Source: Cellulomonas sp. KH9 (lineage in GTDB: Bacteria > Actinomycetota > Actinomycetes > Actinomycetales > Cellulomonadaceae). Taken from it: a stretch of DNA of 64,000 nucleotides. Every line of letters begins with the position of its first letter. Within the stretch, counting starts at the first letter, position 1. Positions 46,470 to 54,640 of the stretch are shown here, one piece after another. The DNA lies in NCBI RefSeq assembly GCF_900114185.1, contig NZ_FOSE01000003.1, positions 558,001 to 622,000 on the forward strand, in the 5' to 3' direction. A program made the translations under genes and the position numbers. The notes beneath the pieces are model-generated. The model was not told the origin of the DNA, did not search any database, and saw nothing but the letters and a program-made list of their open reading frames with translations.

Positions 46470-47344
46470 CCACCACCACGACCGTCCGTGCCCCGGAGCG
46501 TCGCCGCGACCGTGTGCGACGCGGCGTGGCGGGGCTGATGCCGCTGTGGTTGTGGGGGATCGCCGCGTGGCTCGCGGCGGGGTTCGTCATCGACCCGCCG
46601 CGCGTGGTGTCGGTCGCGGTGTCGCTGCTGCTCGCCGGGATGGCGTTCGTGCGGCCGCCCCGGGTCGCGCACGACCCGGTCGAGGTCGCCTCACCCGTGC
46701 GCGGCCGCTGGACCGCCCTCAACAGCCCGGCGGACCAGGTGCCGAGCCACGGCGTGCGGGCGTACGGGCAGGCGTACGCGGTCGACGTGCTGCTCCCGAG
46801 CCCGCCCGGCACGCCGCCGGTGGTGCCGTGGACCGGCGGGTTCGCGCGACCCGAGACGTTCCCGTCGTTCGGGCTCCCGGTCCACGCGGTGGCCGACGGC
46901 ACGGTCGTGCGCGTCGTCGACGGCCGCCGTGACCACCGGGCCCGCACGTCGTGGCCCGCGCTCGCCTACCTCATGACCGTCGAGACGCTGCGCGACCTCG
47001 GGGGACCGGGCGCCGTGGTCGGCAACCACGTCGTCGTCGACCACGGTGCCGGGGTGTTCTCGCTGGTCGCGCACCTGCGCCGCGGCAGCGCCCGGGTCGC
47101 TCCCGGCAGGCGGGTCGCCGCCGGCGACGTGCTGGGGGAGGTCGGCAACTCGGGGAACACCTCCGAGCCCCACCTGCACGTGCAGCTCATGGACCGCCCG
47201 CAGCCGCTGCGCGCGGCCGGGATCCCCTTCCGCTGGCGGGACGCGCGGATCCTCGACGACGTGCGCGACACCTCCCGTGCGACGACCGTCCGGACCGAGG
47301 TGACACCAGGCGTGCCCGCGGCGGGGCAGGTGTTCGAGGCGTAG
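46466..47344 (+). CDS. M23 family (LytM-type) metallopeptidase
   Basis: The 292-residue protein has two N-terminal helices (about 22-62) and an extracytoplasmic LytM domain (about 80-275). Zinc ligands fit SHGVRAYGQAYAVDVL (H...D) and EPHLHVQLM (HxH), with GLPVHAVADGTVVRV and GNHVVVDHGAGVFS as usual surrounding strands. It may cleave peptidoglycan cross-links or act as a membrane-anchored activator; an intact ligand set favours activity. Translation is coupled to the HTH gene. Its last 379 bases are overlapped antisense by the PLDc_N reading frame. Confidence 0.9.
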   Translation: MTTTTTVRAPERRRDRVRRGVAGLMPLWLWGIAAWLAAGFVIDPPRVVSVAVSLLLAGMAFVRPPRVAHDPVEVASPVRGRWTALNSPADQVPSHGVRAYGQAYAVDVLLPSPPGTPPVVPWTGGFARPETFPSFGLPVHAVADGTVVRVVDGRRDHRARTSWPALAYLMTVETLRDLGGPGAVVGNHVVVDHGAGVFSLVAHLRRGSARVAPGRRVAAGDVLGEVGNSGNTSEPHLHVQLMDRPQPLRAAGIPFRWRDARILDDVRDTSRATTVRTEVTPGVPAAGQVFEA

Positions 47345-47598
47345 GTCACGGTCCCGGGCGGCTCGTCCTCCGGGAAGCCCGCGGTCTGCGTGCTGGGCCA
47401 GGGGACGTGCGTGCGCGGCGTCTGCGGGCGGCCCACCGTGAGCCACGCGATGCCGCCCGCGAGGGGCAGCACGACGATGAGGACGAGCCACCAGCCCTTC
47501 GACAGGTTCCGCACCCGGTCGGAGTCGGACTGGATGCAGTCGATCAGGCAGAGCACCAGCAGGGCGATCTCGACGATCACCGGCAGGAAGCGCAGCAC
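46966..47598 (-). CDS. PLDc_N-domain small membrane protein with antisense-extended C-terminus
   Basis: The N-terminal 75 residues are a clear PLD-nuclease N-terminal domain: VLRFLPVIVEIALLVLCLID, two helices, then GWWLVLIVVLPLAGGIAWLTVGRP. Homologues usually stop some 30-60 residues later after an acidic stretch like the GFPEDEPPG here. In this genome no stop occurs there, and the frame runs on for about 125 codons antisense to the M23 gene, giving 210 residues in all. Either the stop was lost or the extension is real and unusual. GTG 47598 with GAGGGGG upstream is the likely start. Function unknown. Confidence 0.62.
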   Translation of the reverse strand: MLRFLPVIVEIALLVLCLIDCIQSDSDRVRNLSKGWWLVLIVVLPLAGGIAWLTVGRPQTPRTHVPWPSTQTAGFPEDEPPGTVTYASNTCPAAGTPGVTSVRTVVAREVSRTSSRIRASRQRKGIPAARSGCGRSMSCTCRWGSEVFPELPTSPSTSPAATRLPGATRALPRRRCATSENTPAPWSTTTWLPTTAPGPPRSRSVSTVMR

Positions 47599-47723
47599 CA
47601 GGTCCCCCTCGCGTCGTGGGCACCGGAACGCCGGCGGGGGGCGGGGAGCCTCGTGCCGATTCCGTCGGGACTCACCCGTTGGGGTGTGCGCCGCCCGGGC
47701 CGGCTCGCGCCCGGGCGGCCGCT

Positions 47724-48164
47724 TCAGCGACGGTCGGCCGTGCCGAGCCAGTCGCGCATCGTGGCGGCGTCCGCGATGGCGCCGTCGACGACCCGCCTGA
47801 CCTGCACCGGCTGCTCGCAGGGCACCCCGCCACGGCCCGGGACGGCGGACACGCGTGCGGCGATCTCGACCGCGCGCGCGTCGTCGACCACGTCGACCAC
47901 CTGGAACCCGGCCAACCACTCCGAGAACTCGGCGAACGGGCCCTCGGTCACGGTGGTGCCGGACCGTCCGTCGGACCGCACCACCCGTGCGACGTCGGGG
48001 CCCTTGAGGGCGATGCCGCCGACGAGCTCGCCGCTCGCCCGCAGCTCGTCGTTCAGCCGGGCGTAGTGGTCGAGGTGCGCCTGCACGTCCGCGTCGTCCC
48101 ACTCCTCCATGGGTGCGGGGTCGGGGCCGGACCGGAAGTCGACGATCAGCAGGTACCGGGGCAT
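47724..48164 (-). CDS. YCII-related domain protein
   Basis: The 146-residue ferredoxin-like protein opens MPRYLLIVDF and contains LRASGELVGGIALKGPD, VTEGPFAEFSEWLAGFQVVDV and a shortened version of the family's closing strand. In this YCII/DGPF group the tract usually reads TDGPFAE; here Glu replaces Asp, as in several actinobacterial members. The C-terminal part (about 105-146) is not family-typical. Such proteins sit next to sigma factors in other genomes, but none is present here. Enzymatic role unknown. GGAG lies before ATG 48164. Confidence 0.8.
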   Translation of the reverse strand: MPRYLLIVDFRSGPDPAPMEEWDDADVQAHLDHYARLNDELRASGELVGGIALKGPDVARVVRSDGRSGTTVTEGPFAEFSEWLAGFQVVDVVDDARAVEIAARVSAVPGRGGVPCEQPVQVRRVVDGAIADAATMRDWLGTADRR

Positions 48165-48252
48165 GGTGGTCTCCGTCCTCGGGGCGCCGGGGTGGCGCGG
48201 TACCTGGATGACGGGTGGGCGAGCAGGTTCTCGACGTTCCCCGTCGACCCTC

Positions 48253-49140
48253 TCAGTCCAGCCCGGCGGCCGCCTCCGCGGCCTCGATCTGCGCGTTCCA
48301 CGCCTTCTTGCTCGCGCGCCAGCTCTCGTCGTCGGCGCCGAGGCGCCAGTAGCCGGAGATGGACAGGTCGGCGCGCGCGACCCCGTGGGTCCGCAGGTGC
48401 GCCCGCAGCTCCTTGACGGCCCCGGCCTCCCCGTGGACGAAGGCGCCGATGCGCCCGGCGGGGGTCGGCCAGGCGCGGAGCGCCTCGGGGAGCGTCGACC
48501 CCGCGGGGGCGTCGCCGTGGTGCAGCCAGGTGACCGTGACGCCCGCGGGGGCGTCGAGCGCGATCTCGTCCTCGGGGCCGTGCACCTCGACGAACGCGGC
48601 GCCGACGGCGTCGCGCGGCAGGCGTTCCAGACCGACCGCGACGGCGGGCAGGGCGCTGGCGTCCCCGACCAGCAGGTGCACGTCGACGTCGGGGCGCGGG
48701 TCCCACGCGCCACCGGGCCCGTGCACCAGCACGCGGTCGCCGGGCGACGCGGCGACCGCCCACGGCCCGGCGAGGCCCTCGTCGCCGTGCACGACGAGGT
48801 CGAGGGTCAGCTCACGGGCTCCGGGGTCCCACGCGCGGACCGTGTACGCGCGCTGCCGCACCTGGACGCCCTCCGGCAGGGAGGCGCGCAGCGCCGCGAC
48901 GTCGACGCGGCCGTCGTCGTCGTCCAGCGGGCACCCGTCGAGGGCGCCGTCGGGGAGGAACCCGAGCTTGACGTAGGAGTCGGCGCACACGGGGTCGGCG
49001 AGCGGCCGCAGGTCCGGGCCGCCGAGCACGACGCGCGCGAGGTGCGGCGTGAGGCGCTGCGTGCGCACGACCCGGGCCAGGACGGGGGCCGGACGGCGCG
49101 GCGCCACGAGCGGCAGGACGGTCGGTCGGGTAGCGCTCAT
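48253..49140 (-). CDS. Siderophore-interacting protein (ferric-siderophore reductase, ViuB-like)
   Basis: The 295-residue FAD/NAD(P)H flavoprotein should reduce ferric siderophores in the cytoplasm to release iron. The FAD-binding barrel has VRQRAYTVRAWD (RxYT) and VHGDEGLAGPWA; VHGPGGAWD follows; the C-terminal NAD(P)H domain has LLVGDASALPAVA and ends with the family-typical SISGYWRLG and a short helix. A strong iron box overlaps the start codon at 49140, so it is probably repressed by IdeR/DtxR with iron. No siderophore importer is encoded beside it. Confidence 0.92.
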   Translation of the reverse strand: MSATRPTVLPLVAPRRPAPVLARVVRTQRLTPHLARVVLGGPDLRPLADPVCADSYVKLGFLPDGALDGCPLDDDDGRVDVAALRASLPEGVQVRQRAYTVRAWDPGARELTLDLVVHGDEGLAGPWAVAASPGDRVLVHGPGGAWDPRPDVDVHLLVGDASALPAVAVGLERLPRDAVGAAFVEVHGPEDEIALDAPAGVTVTWLHHGDAPAGSTLPEALRAWPTPAGRIGAFVHGEAGAVKELRAHLRTHGVARADLSISGYWRLGADDESWRASKKAWNAQIEAAEAAAGLD

Positions 49141-49158
49141 CAGGTGAGCCTAACCTCG
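49140..49158 (-). promoter_or_regulatory. IdeR/DtxR iron box
   Basis: Read on the minus strand, CGAGGTTAGGCTCACCTGA matches the classical 19-bp iron box TTAGGTTAGGCTAACCTAA at 15 positions, including the whole central AGGTTAGGCT. It covers the siderophore-interacting protein's start codon, so Fe-loaded IdeR would block its expression. Confidence 0.8.
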
Positions 49159-49346
49159 TGCTGCGTCCCGACGGCGTCCGGGTGTGACCGGGCCCACGTC
49201 CGGCGCGGGAAACCTCATGCCCCGGGCAACCGTTGGGTCGGCAGGTGCCGGCCCTCGCACCCGCACGTACTGTCGCCCTGTCGCGCTCGCCGCGGTCACC
49301 CCCCGCCCCTCTCACGACCGCTCGCCCGGCCCCCTCGGAGGAACCC

Positions 49347-52300
49347 GTGTCCCGCCTCGCCCGGCTCTCGCTGGCCAACCGCTCCGTCGTCGCGCTCGTG
49401 ACGATCGCGATCGCGGTCTTCGGCTGGTTCAGCCTCGGCTCCCTCAAGCAGGAGCTCATCCCGTCGCTGCAGATCCCGACGGCGGTCGTCGTCGCGGTCG
49501 ACCCGGGGTCCTCGCCGGAGCTCGTCGAGCAGCAGCTCACCGAGCCCATCGAGCAGGCCGTCTCCGGGGTCGCGGACGTCGAGTCCGTGACGTCGACGTC
49601 CGCCACGTCGGTCTCGACGACGACCGTCGAGCTGACCTACGGCGTCGACGTCGACGCGCGGGCCCAGGACATCCAGCAGGCGGTCGACCGGATCCGCTCG
49701 GCACTGCCCGAGGGCGTCGACCCGATGGTCGTGACCGGCTCGATCGACGACCTGCCGGTCGTGCAGCTCGCGGTCGCCGGCACCCCGGACGACGTGCGCG
49801 AGGGGGAGGACCCGCAGGCCGCGCTGGCCCGGGTCGTCGAGGACGTCGTGGTGCCGCGCCTCGAGCAGGTCGACGGCGTGCGGGAGGTCACCGTCACGGG
49901 CGTCGCCGAGCAGGCCGTGACGGTCACGCTGGACCTGCAGGCGCTCACCGCGGCCGGCCTGTCGCCCGCGGCGGTGCAGACGATCCTGCAGGACAACGGG
50001 GTCGTGCTGCCCACGGGCACGGTCGACGACGGCGACCTCACCCTCTCGGTCCAGGCGGGCTCGCCCGTCTCCTCGGTCGACGACCTGCGTGCGCTGCCCC
50101 TGCTGGGCTCCGCCTCCGGGCAGGCCGTCGCGCTCGGTGACGTCGCCGAGGTCGTCCTCGCGCCGGTGCCGGCGTCGAGCCTGTCGCGCCTCGACGGGCA
50201 GCCCGCGCTGGCCGTCTCCCTGACCAAGACGCCGGCCGGCAACACCGTCGACGTGTCGCACGGCGCCCAGGAGGCGGTCGACGGGCTGCGGGAGCAGCTC
50301 GGCGGCGACGTCGACATCGCCGTGGTGTTCGACCAGGCGCCGTTCATCGAGGAGTCCATCGAGGGGCTGGCCACCGAGGGTGGCCTCGGCCTGCTGTTCG
50401 CGGTCGTCGTCATCCTGCTGTTCCTGGGCTCGATCCGCTCGACACTCGTCTCGGCCATCTCGATCCCGCTGTCGCTGCTGGTGACGTTCATCGGCCTGCA
50501 GGTCGCCGGGTACTCGCTCAACATCCTCACGCTCGGCGCGATGACCATCGCCATCGGGCGCGTCGTCGACGACTCGATCGTCGTCATCGAGAACATCAAG
50601 CGGCACCTGTCCTACGGCGAGGGCAAGCGCGACGCGATCACGACGGCCGTGCGCGAGGTCGCCGGCGCGATCACCGCCTCGACCATCGCCACCGCCGCGG
50701 TGTTCGTGCCCATCGGCCTGGTCGGCGGCATGGTCGGCGAGCTGTTCCGGCCGTTCGCCTTCACCACCGCGATCGCCCTGGTCGCCTCCCTGCTGGTCTC
50801 GCTGACGATCGTGCCCGTCCTGGCGTACTGGTTCGTCAAGGCCGACGCCTCGGCCGCCGGGGACGACGCGGAGGCCCGGCGCGTCGCCGCCGAGGCCAAG
50901 GAGCGCCGGTCCTGGATGCAGCGGTCGTACCTGGCCACGCTGCGCGGTGCCGTCGCGCACCCGGTCGTCACGCTGCTCGCCGCCGTCGTCGTCTTCGCGG
51001 GGACGATCGGCCTGGCCACCCGCCTGGAGACCAACTTCCTGGGCGACGCGGGCCAGAACACCCTCACGGTCACCGAGACGTTCCCGCCCGCGACCTCGCT
51101 CGAGGCGCAGGACGCGGCCGCGCAGGAGATCGAGGAGGTCCTGCTCGGTGTCGAGGGCGTCCAGACCGTGCAGACCACGGTCGGCTCCGCCGGCGGCATC
51201 GAGGCGGTCTTCGGCGGCGGGGGTGCGCCGCGGGCGTCGTTCGCGCTGACGCTCACCACGGACTCCGACAACACCGCGGTGGCCGACGACGTGCGCGCGG
51301 CCGTCGCCGACCTCTCCGGCGCCGCGGGGCACGGGGACGTCGTCGTGGCGGGTGCGGACGCCGCGTTCGGCTCCTCGACCGTGGACGTCGTCGTGCAGGC
51401 GGACGACCCGGACGAGCTCGCGTCGCTCGCGGCGCAGGTGCGTGACGTCGTCGCCGGCGTCGAGGGCACCACGGACGTCACGAACGACCTCGCCGCCGAC
51501 CAGCCGACCGTGCGCGTCACGGTCGACCGCGAGGCGGCCGCGGCCGCCGGCCTCACCGAGACGGCGGTCGTCGGCACGGTCGCCGGGCTGATGAGCCCGC
51601 AGCCCGTGGGGACGGTGGACCTCGGTACGGGCCCGGTCGACGTCACCGTGGTCACGGTGCCCGCACCGGCGAGCGTGGCGGAGGTCGAGCAGCTCGTGCT
51701 GCCGACGGCGACGGGCCTGGTCCCGCTGACGTCCGTGGCGAGCGTCGAGCAGGTGGAGGTGCCCGTCTCGACGACCCGCATCGACGGCAAGCGTGCGGCG
51801 ACGATCTCGGCGACCCCGGCCGACCAGGACCTCGGTGGCCTCACGGAGCGGATGCGCGCGGCGCTCGAGGACGTCGACGTGCCTGCCGGTGCGAGCGTCG
51901 AGATCGGCGGCGTCGCGGCGGACCAGGAGGACGCGTTCGCGGACCTCGGGCTCGCGCTGCTCGTCGCGCTCGTCATCGTGTACGTGGTCATGGTGGCGAC
52001 GTTCCGCTCGCTGCTGCAGCCGCTGATCCTCATGGTGTCGGTGCCGTTCGCGGCCACCGGCGCGCTGCTGGGCCTGCTGCTGACCGGCACCCCGCTGGGC
52101 GTGCCCGCCCTGATCGGCGTGCTCATGCTCATCGGCGTCGTCGTGACCAACGCGATCGTGCTGGTGGACCTGGTCAACCAGTACCGCGACCGGGGGCGGG
52201 ACCTCGACGACGCGGTGACGGAGGGGTCGCGCAAGCGCCTGCGGCCGATCCTCATGACGGCGGCCGCGACGATCTTCGCGCTGGTGCCCATGGCCTTCGG

Positions 52301-52493
52301 CCTGACCGGCGGCGGGGTGTTCATCTCGCAGCCGCTGGCGATCGTGGTGATCGGCGGGCTGTTCACGTCCACGCTGCTCACGCTCGTGCTGGTGCCCGTC
52401 CTGTACACGCTGGTCGAGCGGGCCCGGCTGCGCCGTGCGGGGCGGCGCTCGGCACGGTCCGGCGCCGCGGCGGAGGGCACGGCCGCGGTCTGA
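49347..52493 (+). CDS. RND superfamily exporter (AcrB/HAE-type permease)
   Basis: The 1,048-residue proton-driven exporter has the duplicated RND plan: a helix (about 10-30), a large extracytoplasmic domain, six helices (about 335-540), then the same pattern in the second half. LANRSVVALVTIAIAVFGWFS, the acidic pair of helix 4 in AIGRVVDDSIVVIENI (proton relay) and GVVVTNAIVLVDLVNQ in the second half match AcrB-like pumps rather than MmpL. No adaptor or outer-membrane partner is encoded nearby, as expected for a Gram-positive cell. The GTG at 49347 with GGAGGA nine bases upstream is preferred. Substrate unknown. Confidence 0.9.
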   Translation: MSRLARLSLANRSVVALVTIAIAVFGWFSLGSLKQELIPSLQIPTAVVVAVDPGSSPELVEQQLTEPIEQAVSGVADVESVTSTSATSVSTTTVELTYGVDVDARAQDIQQAVDRIRSALPEGVDPMVVTGSIDDLPVVQLAVAGTPDDVREGEDPQAALARVVEDVVVPRLEQVDGVREVTVTGVAEQAVTVTLDLQALTAAGLSPAAVQTILQDNGVVLPTGTVDDGDLTLSVQAGSPVSSVDDLRALPLLGSASGQAVALGDVAEVVLAPVPASSLSRLDGQPALAVSLTKTPAGNTVDVSHGAQEAVDGLREQLGGDVDIAVVFDQAPFIEESIEGLATEGGLGLLFAVVVILLFLGSIRSTLVSAISIPLSLLVTFIGLQVAGYSLNILTLGAMTIAIGRVVDDSIVVIENIKRHLSYGEGKRDAITTAVREVAGAITASTIATAAVFVPIGLVGGMVGELFRPFAFTTAIALVASLLVSLTIVPVLAYWFVKADASAAGDDAEARRVAAEAKERRSWMQRSYLATLRGAVAHPVVTLLAAVVVFAGTIGLATRLETNFLGDAGQNTLTVTETFPPATSLEAQDAAAQEIEEVLLGVEGVQTVQTTVGSAGGIEAVFGGGGAPRASFALTLTTDSDNTAVADDVRAAVADLSGAAGHGDVVVAGADAAFGSSTVDVVVQADDPDELASLAAQVRDVVAGVEGTTDVTNDLAADQPTVRVTVDREAAAAAGLTETAVVGTVAGLMSPQPVGTVDLGTGPVDVTVVTVPAPASVAEVEQLVLPTATGLVPLTSVASVEQVEVPVSTTRIDGKRAATISATPADQDLGGLTERMRAALEDVDVPAGASVEIGGVAADQEDAFADLGLALLVALVIVYVVMVATFRSLLQPLILMVSVPFAATGALLGLLLTGTPLGVPALIGVLMLIGVVVTNAIVLVDLVNQYRDRGRDLDDAVTEGSRKRLRPILMTAAATIFALVPMAFGLTGGGVFISQPLAIVVIGGLFTSTLLTLVLVPVLYTLVERARLRRAGRRSARSGAAAEGTAAV

Positions 52494-52513
52494 TCCGCGC
52501 CGGGAACGACGAA

Positions 52514-52558
52514 ACGCGGCCCACCACCGTCCCCCTCCAGGACGGCGGTGGGCCGCGT
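52514..52558. terminator. Long hairpin between RND gene and ABC permease
   Basis: A 19-bp stem with one mismatch (52514-52532 with 52540-52558) and a seven-base loop separates the convergent genes. It should stop transcription from both sides. Confidence 0.78.
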
Positions 52559-52574
52559 CGGTCGTGGCGACGTC

Positions 52575-53438
52575 TCAGACGTCGCGCGTGCGCAGGCGCA
52601 GGGCGCCGGCGCCGAGGATCACGACGACCCAGCCGACCAGCACCGCGTACCCGCCCCAGGGGGACAGGTCGACGGCCTGCGTCGCCAGCTGGTTCGTCAT
52701 GTCCAGGAACTCCTCGGGCGTGGCCACACGGGCACCGGCCGACGAGGGCAGGAACGGCCGCACGTACTCCAACGGCTTCCACGAGATGAGGTTGAGGACG
52801 CTCTCGACCACGAGGACGAAGCCGATGACGGTCGCGATGGTCGCGGCCGTGTTGCGCATCAGCGCACCCAGGGCGAACCCGAGCAGGGCGACCGTCGCGA
52901 TGTAGAGCGGCGTCCCGACGACGATGCGCAGCATCTCCGGGTCCGACCAGTCGGGCTGCATGGCGGGCTCGATCGCGCCGGCCAGCAGCAGCGACAGCGC
53001 CGTGCCGACGGCAGCGGTCGCGAAGGTCACGACCGCGACGACCAGGCCCTTGGCCCACAGCACGGGCAGGCGCGACGGCACGGCGGCGAACGTGGACCGC
53101 ACCTGACCGGTGCCGTACTCCCCGGTGATGCTGAGGGCGGCCAGCACGACGAGCACCAGCGAGCCGAAGATCTGCCCGGGCGCCAGCACCATGTAGACCA
53201 TGGACGCGCTGCCCTCGCCGCCCGCGAACTGGCCGGGGGCGACCCCGGCGGACGCCGCCATCGCCCACGCCAGCAGGACGAGGACCACGATCGTCAGGCC
53301 GATGGTCCACAGCGTCGAGCGCAGGGTCCAGATCTTGATCCACTCGGAGCGCAGCACGTGCCACGGCGTCAGCCGCACGGCGGGCGCGGGTGCGGCGTGG
53401 TGGGCGTGCTCGATGCGGGGGGTGGTCGCGGTGCTCAT
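52575..53438 (-). CDS. ABC-2 type transporter permease
   Basis: The 287-residue membrane subunit has six helices, with the N-terminal VLRSEWIKIWTLRSTLWTIG typical of ABC-2 permeases and LSITGEYGTGQVRSTFAAVPS after the second helix. ATG 53438 overlaps the ATPase stop (ATGA), so the two subunits are made together. Systems of this kind export peptides, antibiotics or lipids; the substrate is unknown. Part of the frame upstream is only a shadow of the ATPase gene. Confidence 0.92.
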   Translation of the reverse strand: MSTATTPRIEHAHHAAPAPAVRLTPWHVLRSEWIKIWTLRSTLWTIGLTIVVLVLLAWAMAASAGVAPGQFAGGEGSASMVYMVLAPGQIFGSLVLVVLAALSITGEYGTGQVRSTFAAVPSRLPVLWAKGLVVAVVTFATAAVGTALSLLLAGAIEPAMQPDWSDPEMLRIVVGTPLYIATVALLGFALGALMRNTAATIATVIGFVLVVESVLNLISWKPLEYVRPFLPSSAGARVATPEEFLDMTNQLATQAVDLSPWGGYAVLVGWVVVILGAGALRLRTRDV

Positions 53439-54406
53439 CGCTGCGCCTCCGGGCTGGTCGTGCCGGCGGCACCGGCGGCTGCGGGCGAGGGGTCGGTGCC
53501 CTCGGTGGCGGAGTGGTACTCGACGGCGTCGGCGGTCAGCGACAGGTACGCCTGCTCGAGCGAGCCGCTGACGGACGTGAGCTCGTGCAGCACGAACCGC
53601 GAGGCCGCCGCGAGCTCGCCGATCTCCGCAGCGCTCGGGCCGTGGACCTCCAGGAGCCCCGGCTCGATGGCCTCGACCGTGGCGGTCGGGCCGGACAGTG
53701 CCGCCGCGAGCTCGGTCGCCTGCGGGCTGCGGACGCGCACCGTGGTGCTGGTCGCGCGGGCGACGACGTCGGCCACCGGGCCCTGGGCGACGATCCGGCC
53801 GCGCCCGATGACCAGCAGGTCGTCCGCCGTCACCGCGACCTCGCTCATGAGGTGCGAGGACAGGAAGACGGTGCGGCCCTCCGCCGCGAGGTGCTTGGCC
53901 AGGCCGCGCACCCACGCCACGCCCTCGGGGTCCAGGCCGTTGACCGGCTCGTCGAGGATCAGCGTGTGCGGGTCGCCCAGCAGCGCGGCGGCGATGCCGA
54001 GGCGCTGCCCCATGCCGAGCGAGAACCCCTTGACGCGCTTCCTGGCCACGGGTCCCAGGCCGGCCATCTCGATGACCTGGTCGACCCGCTTGTCGCCGAT
54101 CCCGTGCGTCGCCGCGAGCGCCCGCAGGTGCCCGCGCGCCGAGCGCCCGGGGTGCACCGCCTTCGCCTCGAGCAGCGCGCCCACCTCGGTCAGCGGCGAG
54201 CGCAGGCGGGCGTACGGGCGGCCCTGCACGGTCACCGTGCCGGCCGTCGGGTGGTCGAGACCGACGATCATGCGCATCGTCGTCGACTTGCCCGCGCCGT
54301 TGGGCCCGAGGAAGCCGGTCACGCGGCCGGGGTGCACCGTGAAGTCGATGCCGTCGACCGCCGTCTTGCTGCCGTACCGCTTGGTCAGTCCGTGCGCCTC
54401 GATCAT
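53435..54406 (-). CDS. ABC transporter ATP-binding protein
   Basis: A 323-residue ATPase of the ABC-2/drug-export type. Walker A is GPNGAGKST, the signature is FSLGMGQRLGIA (a common variant of LSGGQ), Walker B is TLILDEPVNGLDP, and SSHLMSEVAVTADDLLVIGRG contains the H-loop. A C-terminal extension (about 225-323) holds the usual small beta domain, ending Ala/Pro-rich. ATG 54406 is used; the frame is open for thousands of bases upstream but only as an antisense shadow of other genes. It pairs with the permease downstream. Confidence 0.94.
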   Translation of the reverse strand: MIEAHGLTKRYGSKTAVDGIDFTVHPGRVTGFLGPNGAGKSTTMRMIVGLDHPTAGTVTVQGRPYARLRSPLTEVGALLEAKAVHPGRSARGHLRALAATHGIGDKRVDQVIEMAGLGPVARKRVKGFSLGMGQRLGIAAALLGDPHTLILDEPVNGLDPEGVAWVRGLAKHLAAEGRTVFLSSHLMSEVAVTADDLLVIGRGRIVAQGPVADVVARATSTTVRVRSPQATELAAALSGPTATVEAIEPGLLEVHGPSAAEIGELAAASRFVLHELTSVSGSLEQAYLSLTADAVEYHSATEGTDPSPAAAGAAGTTSPEAQR

Positions 54407-54640
54407 CAGGTCCCCAGGTGTCGTGTCGCTGTGCTCACGTCGTCGACGGTACGGCCGGGCGGGGTGCGCGCGGCACCCTCCCGCGACGGATCCTGGACCG
54501 GGCGTCTCATCCGCGAGGACGAGACCGCGCGGTGCACGGCTCCGGGGCGTCACCGATGGGGGAACGTCCGGGGCACCCGTTACGTTGAACACCTCGTCGA
54601 GAGAACCATCCCCGGCCGGCCACGACCAGGAGTCCCCCGC
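54407..54640 (+). promoter_or_regulatory. Divergent promoter region, ABC transporter / BI-1 gene
   Basis: The 234-base gap holds TACGTT (54581-54586), a plausible -10 for the BI-1 gene, and AGGAG (54628-54632) eight bases before its ATG. No recognisable operator is visible for the ABC operon and no local regulator gene is present. Confidence 0.4.

Noticed and set aside
45738..47598. Genomic island inserted at the tRNA
   Set aside because: No integrase, no repeated tRNA 3' end and no change of composition are visible; mentioned only as a possibility.
49159..49346. Riboswitch upstream of the RND exporter
   Set aside because: The leader has GC-rich potential stems but matches no aptamer core that I can recognise.
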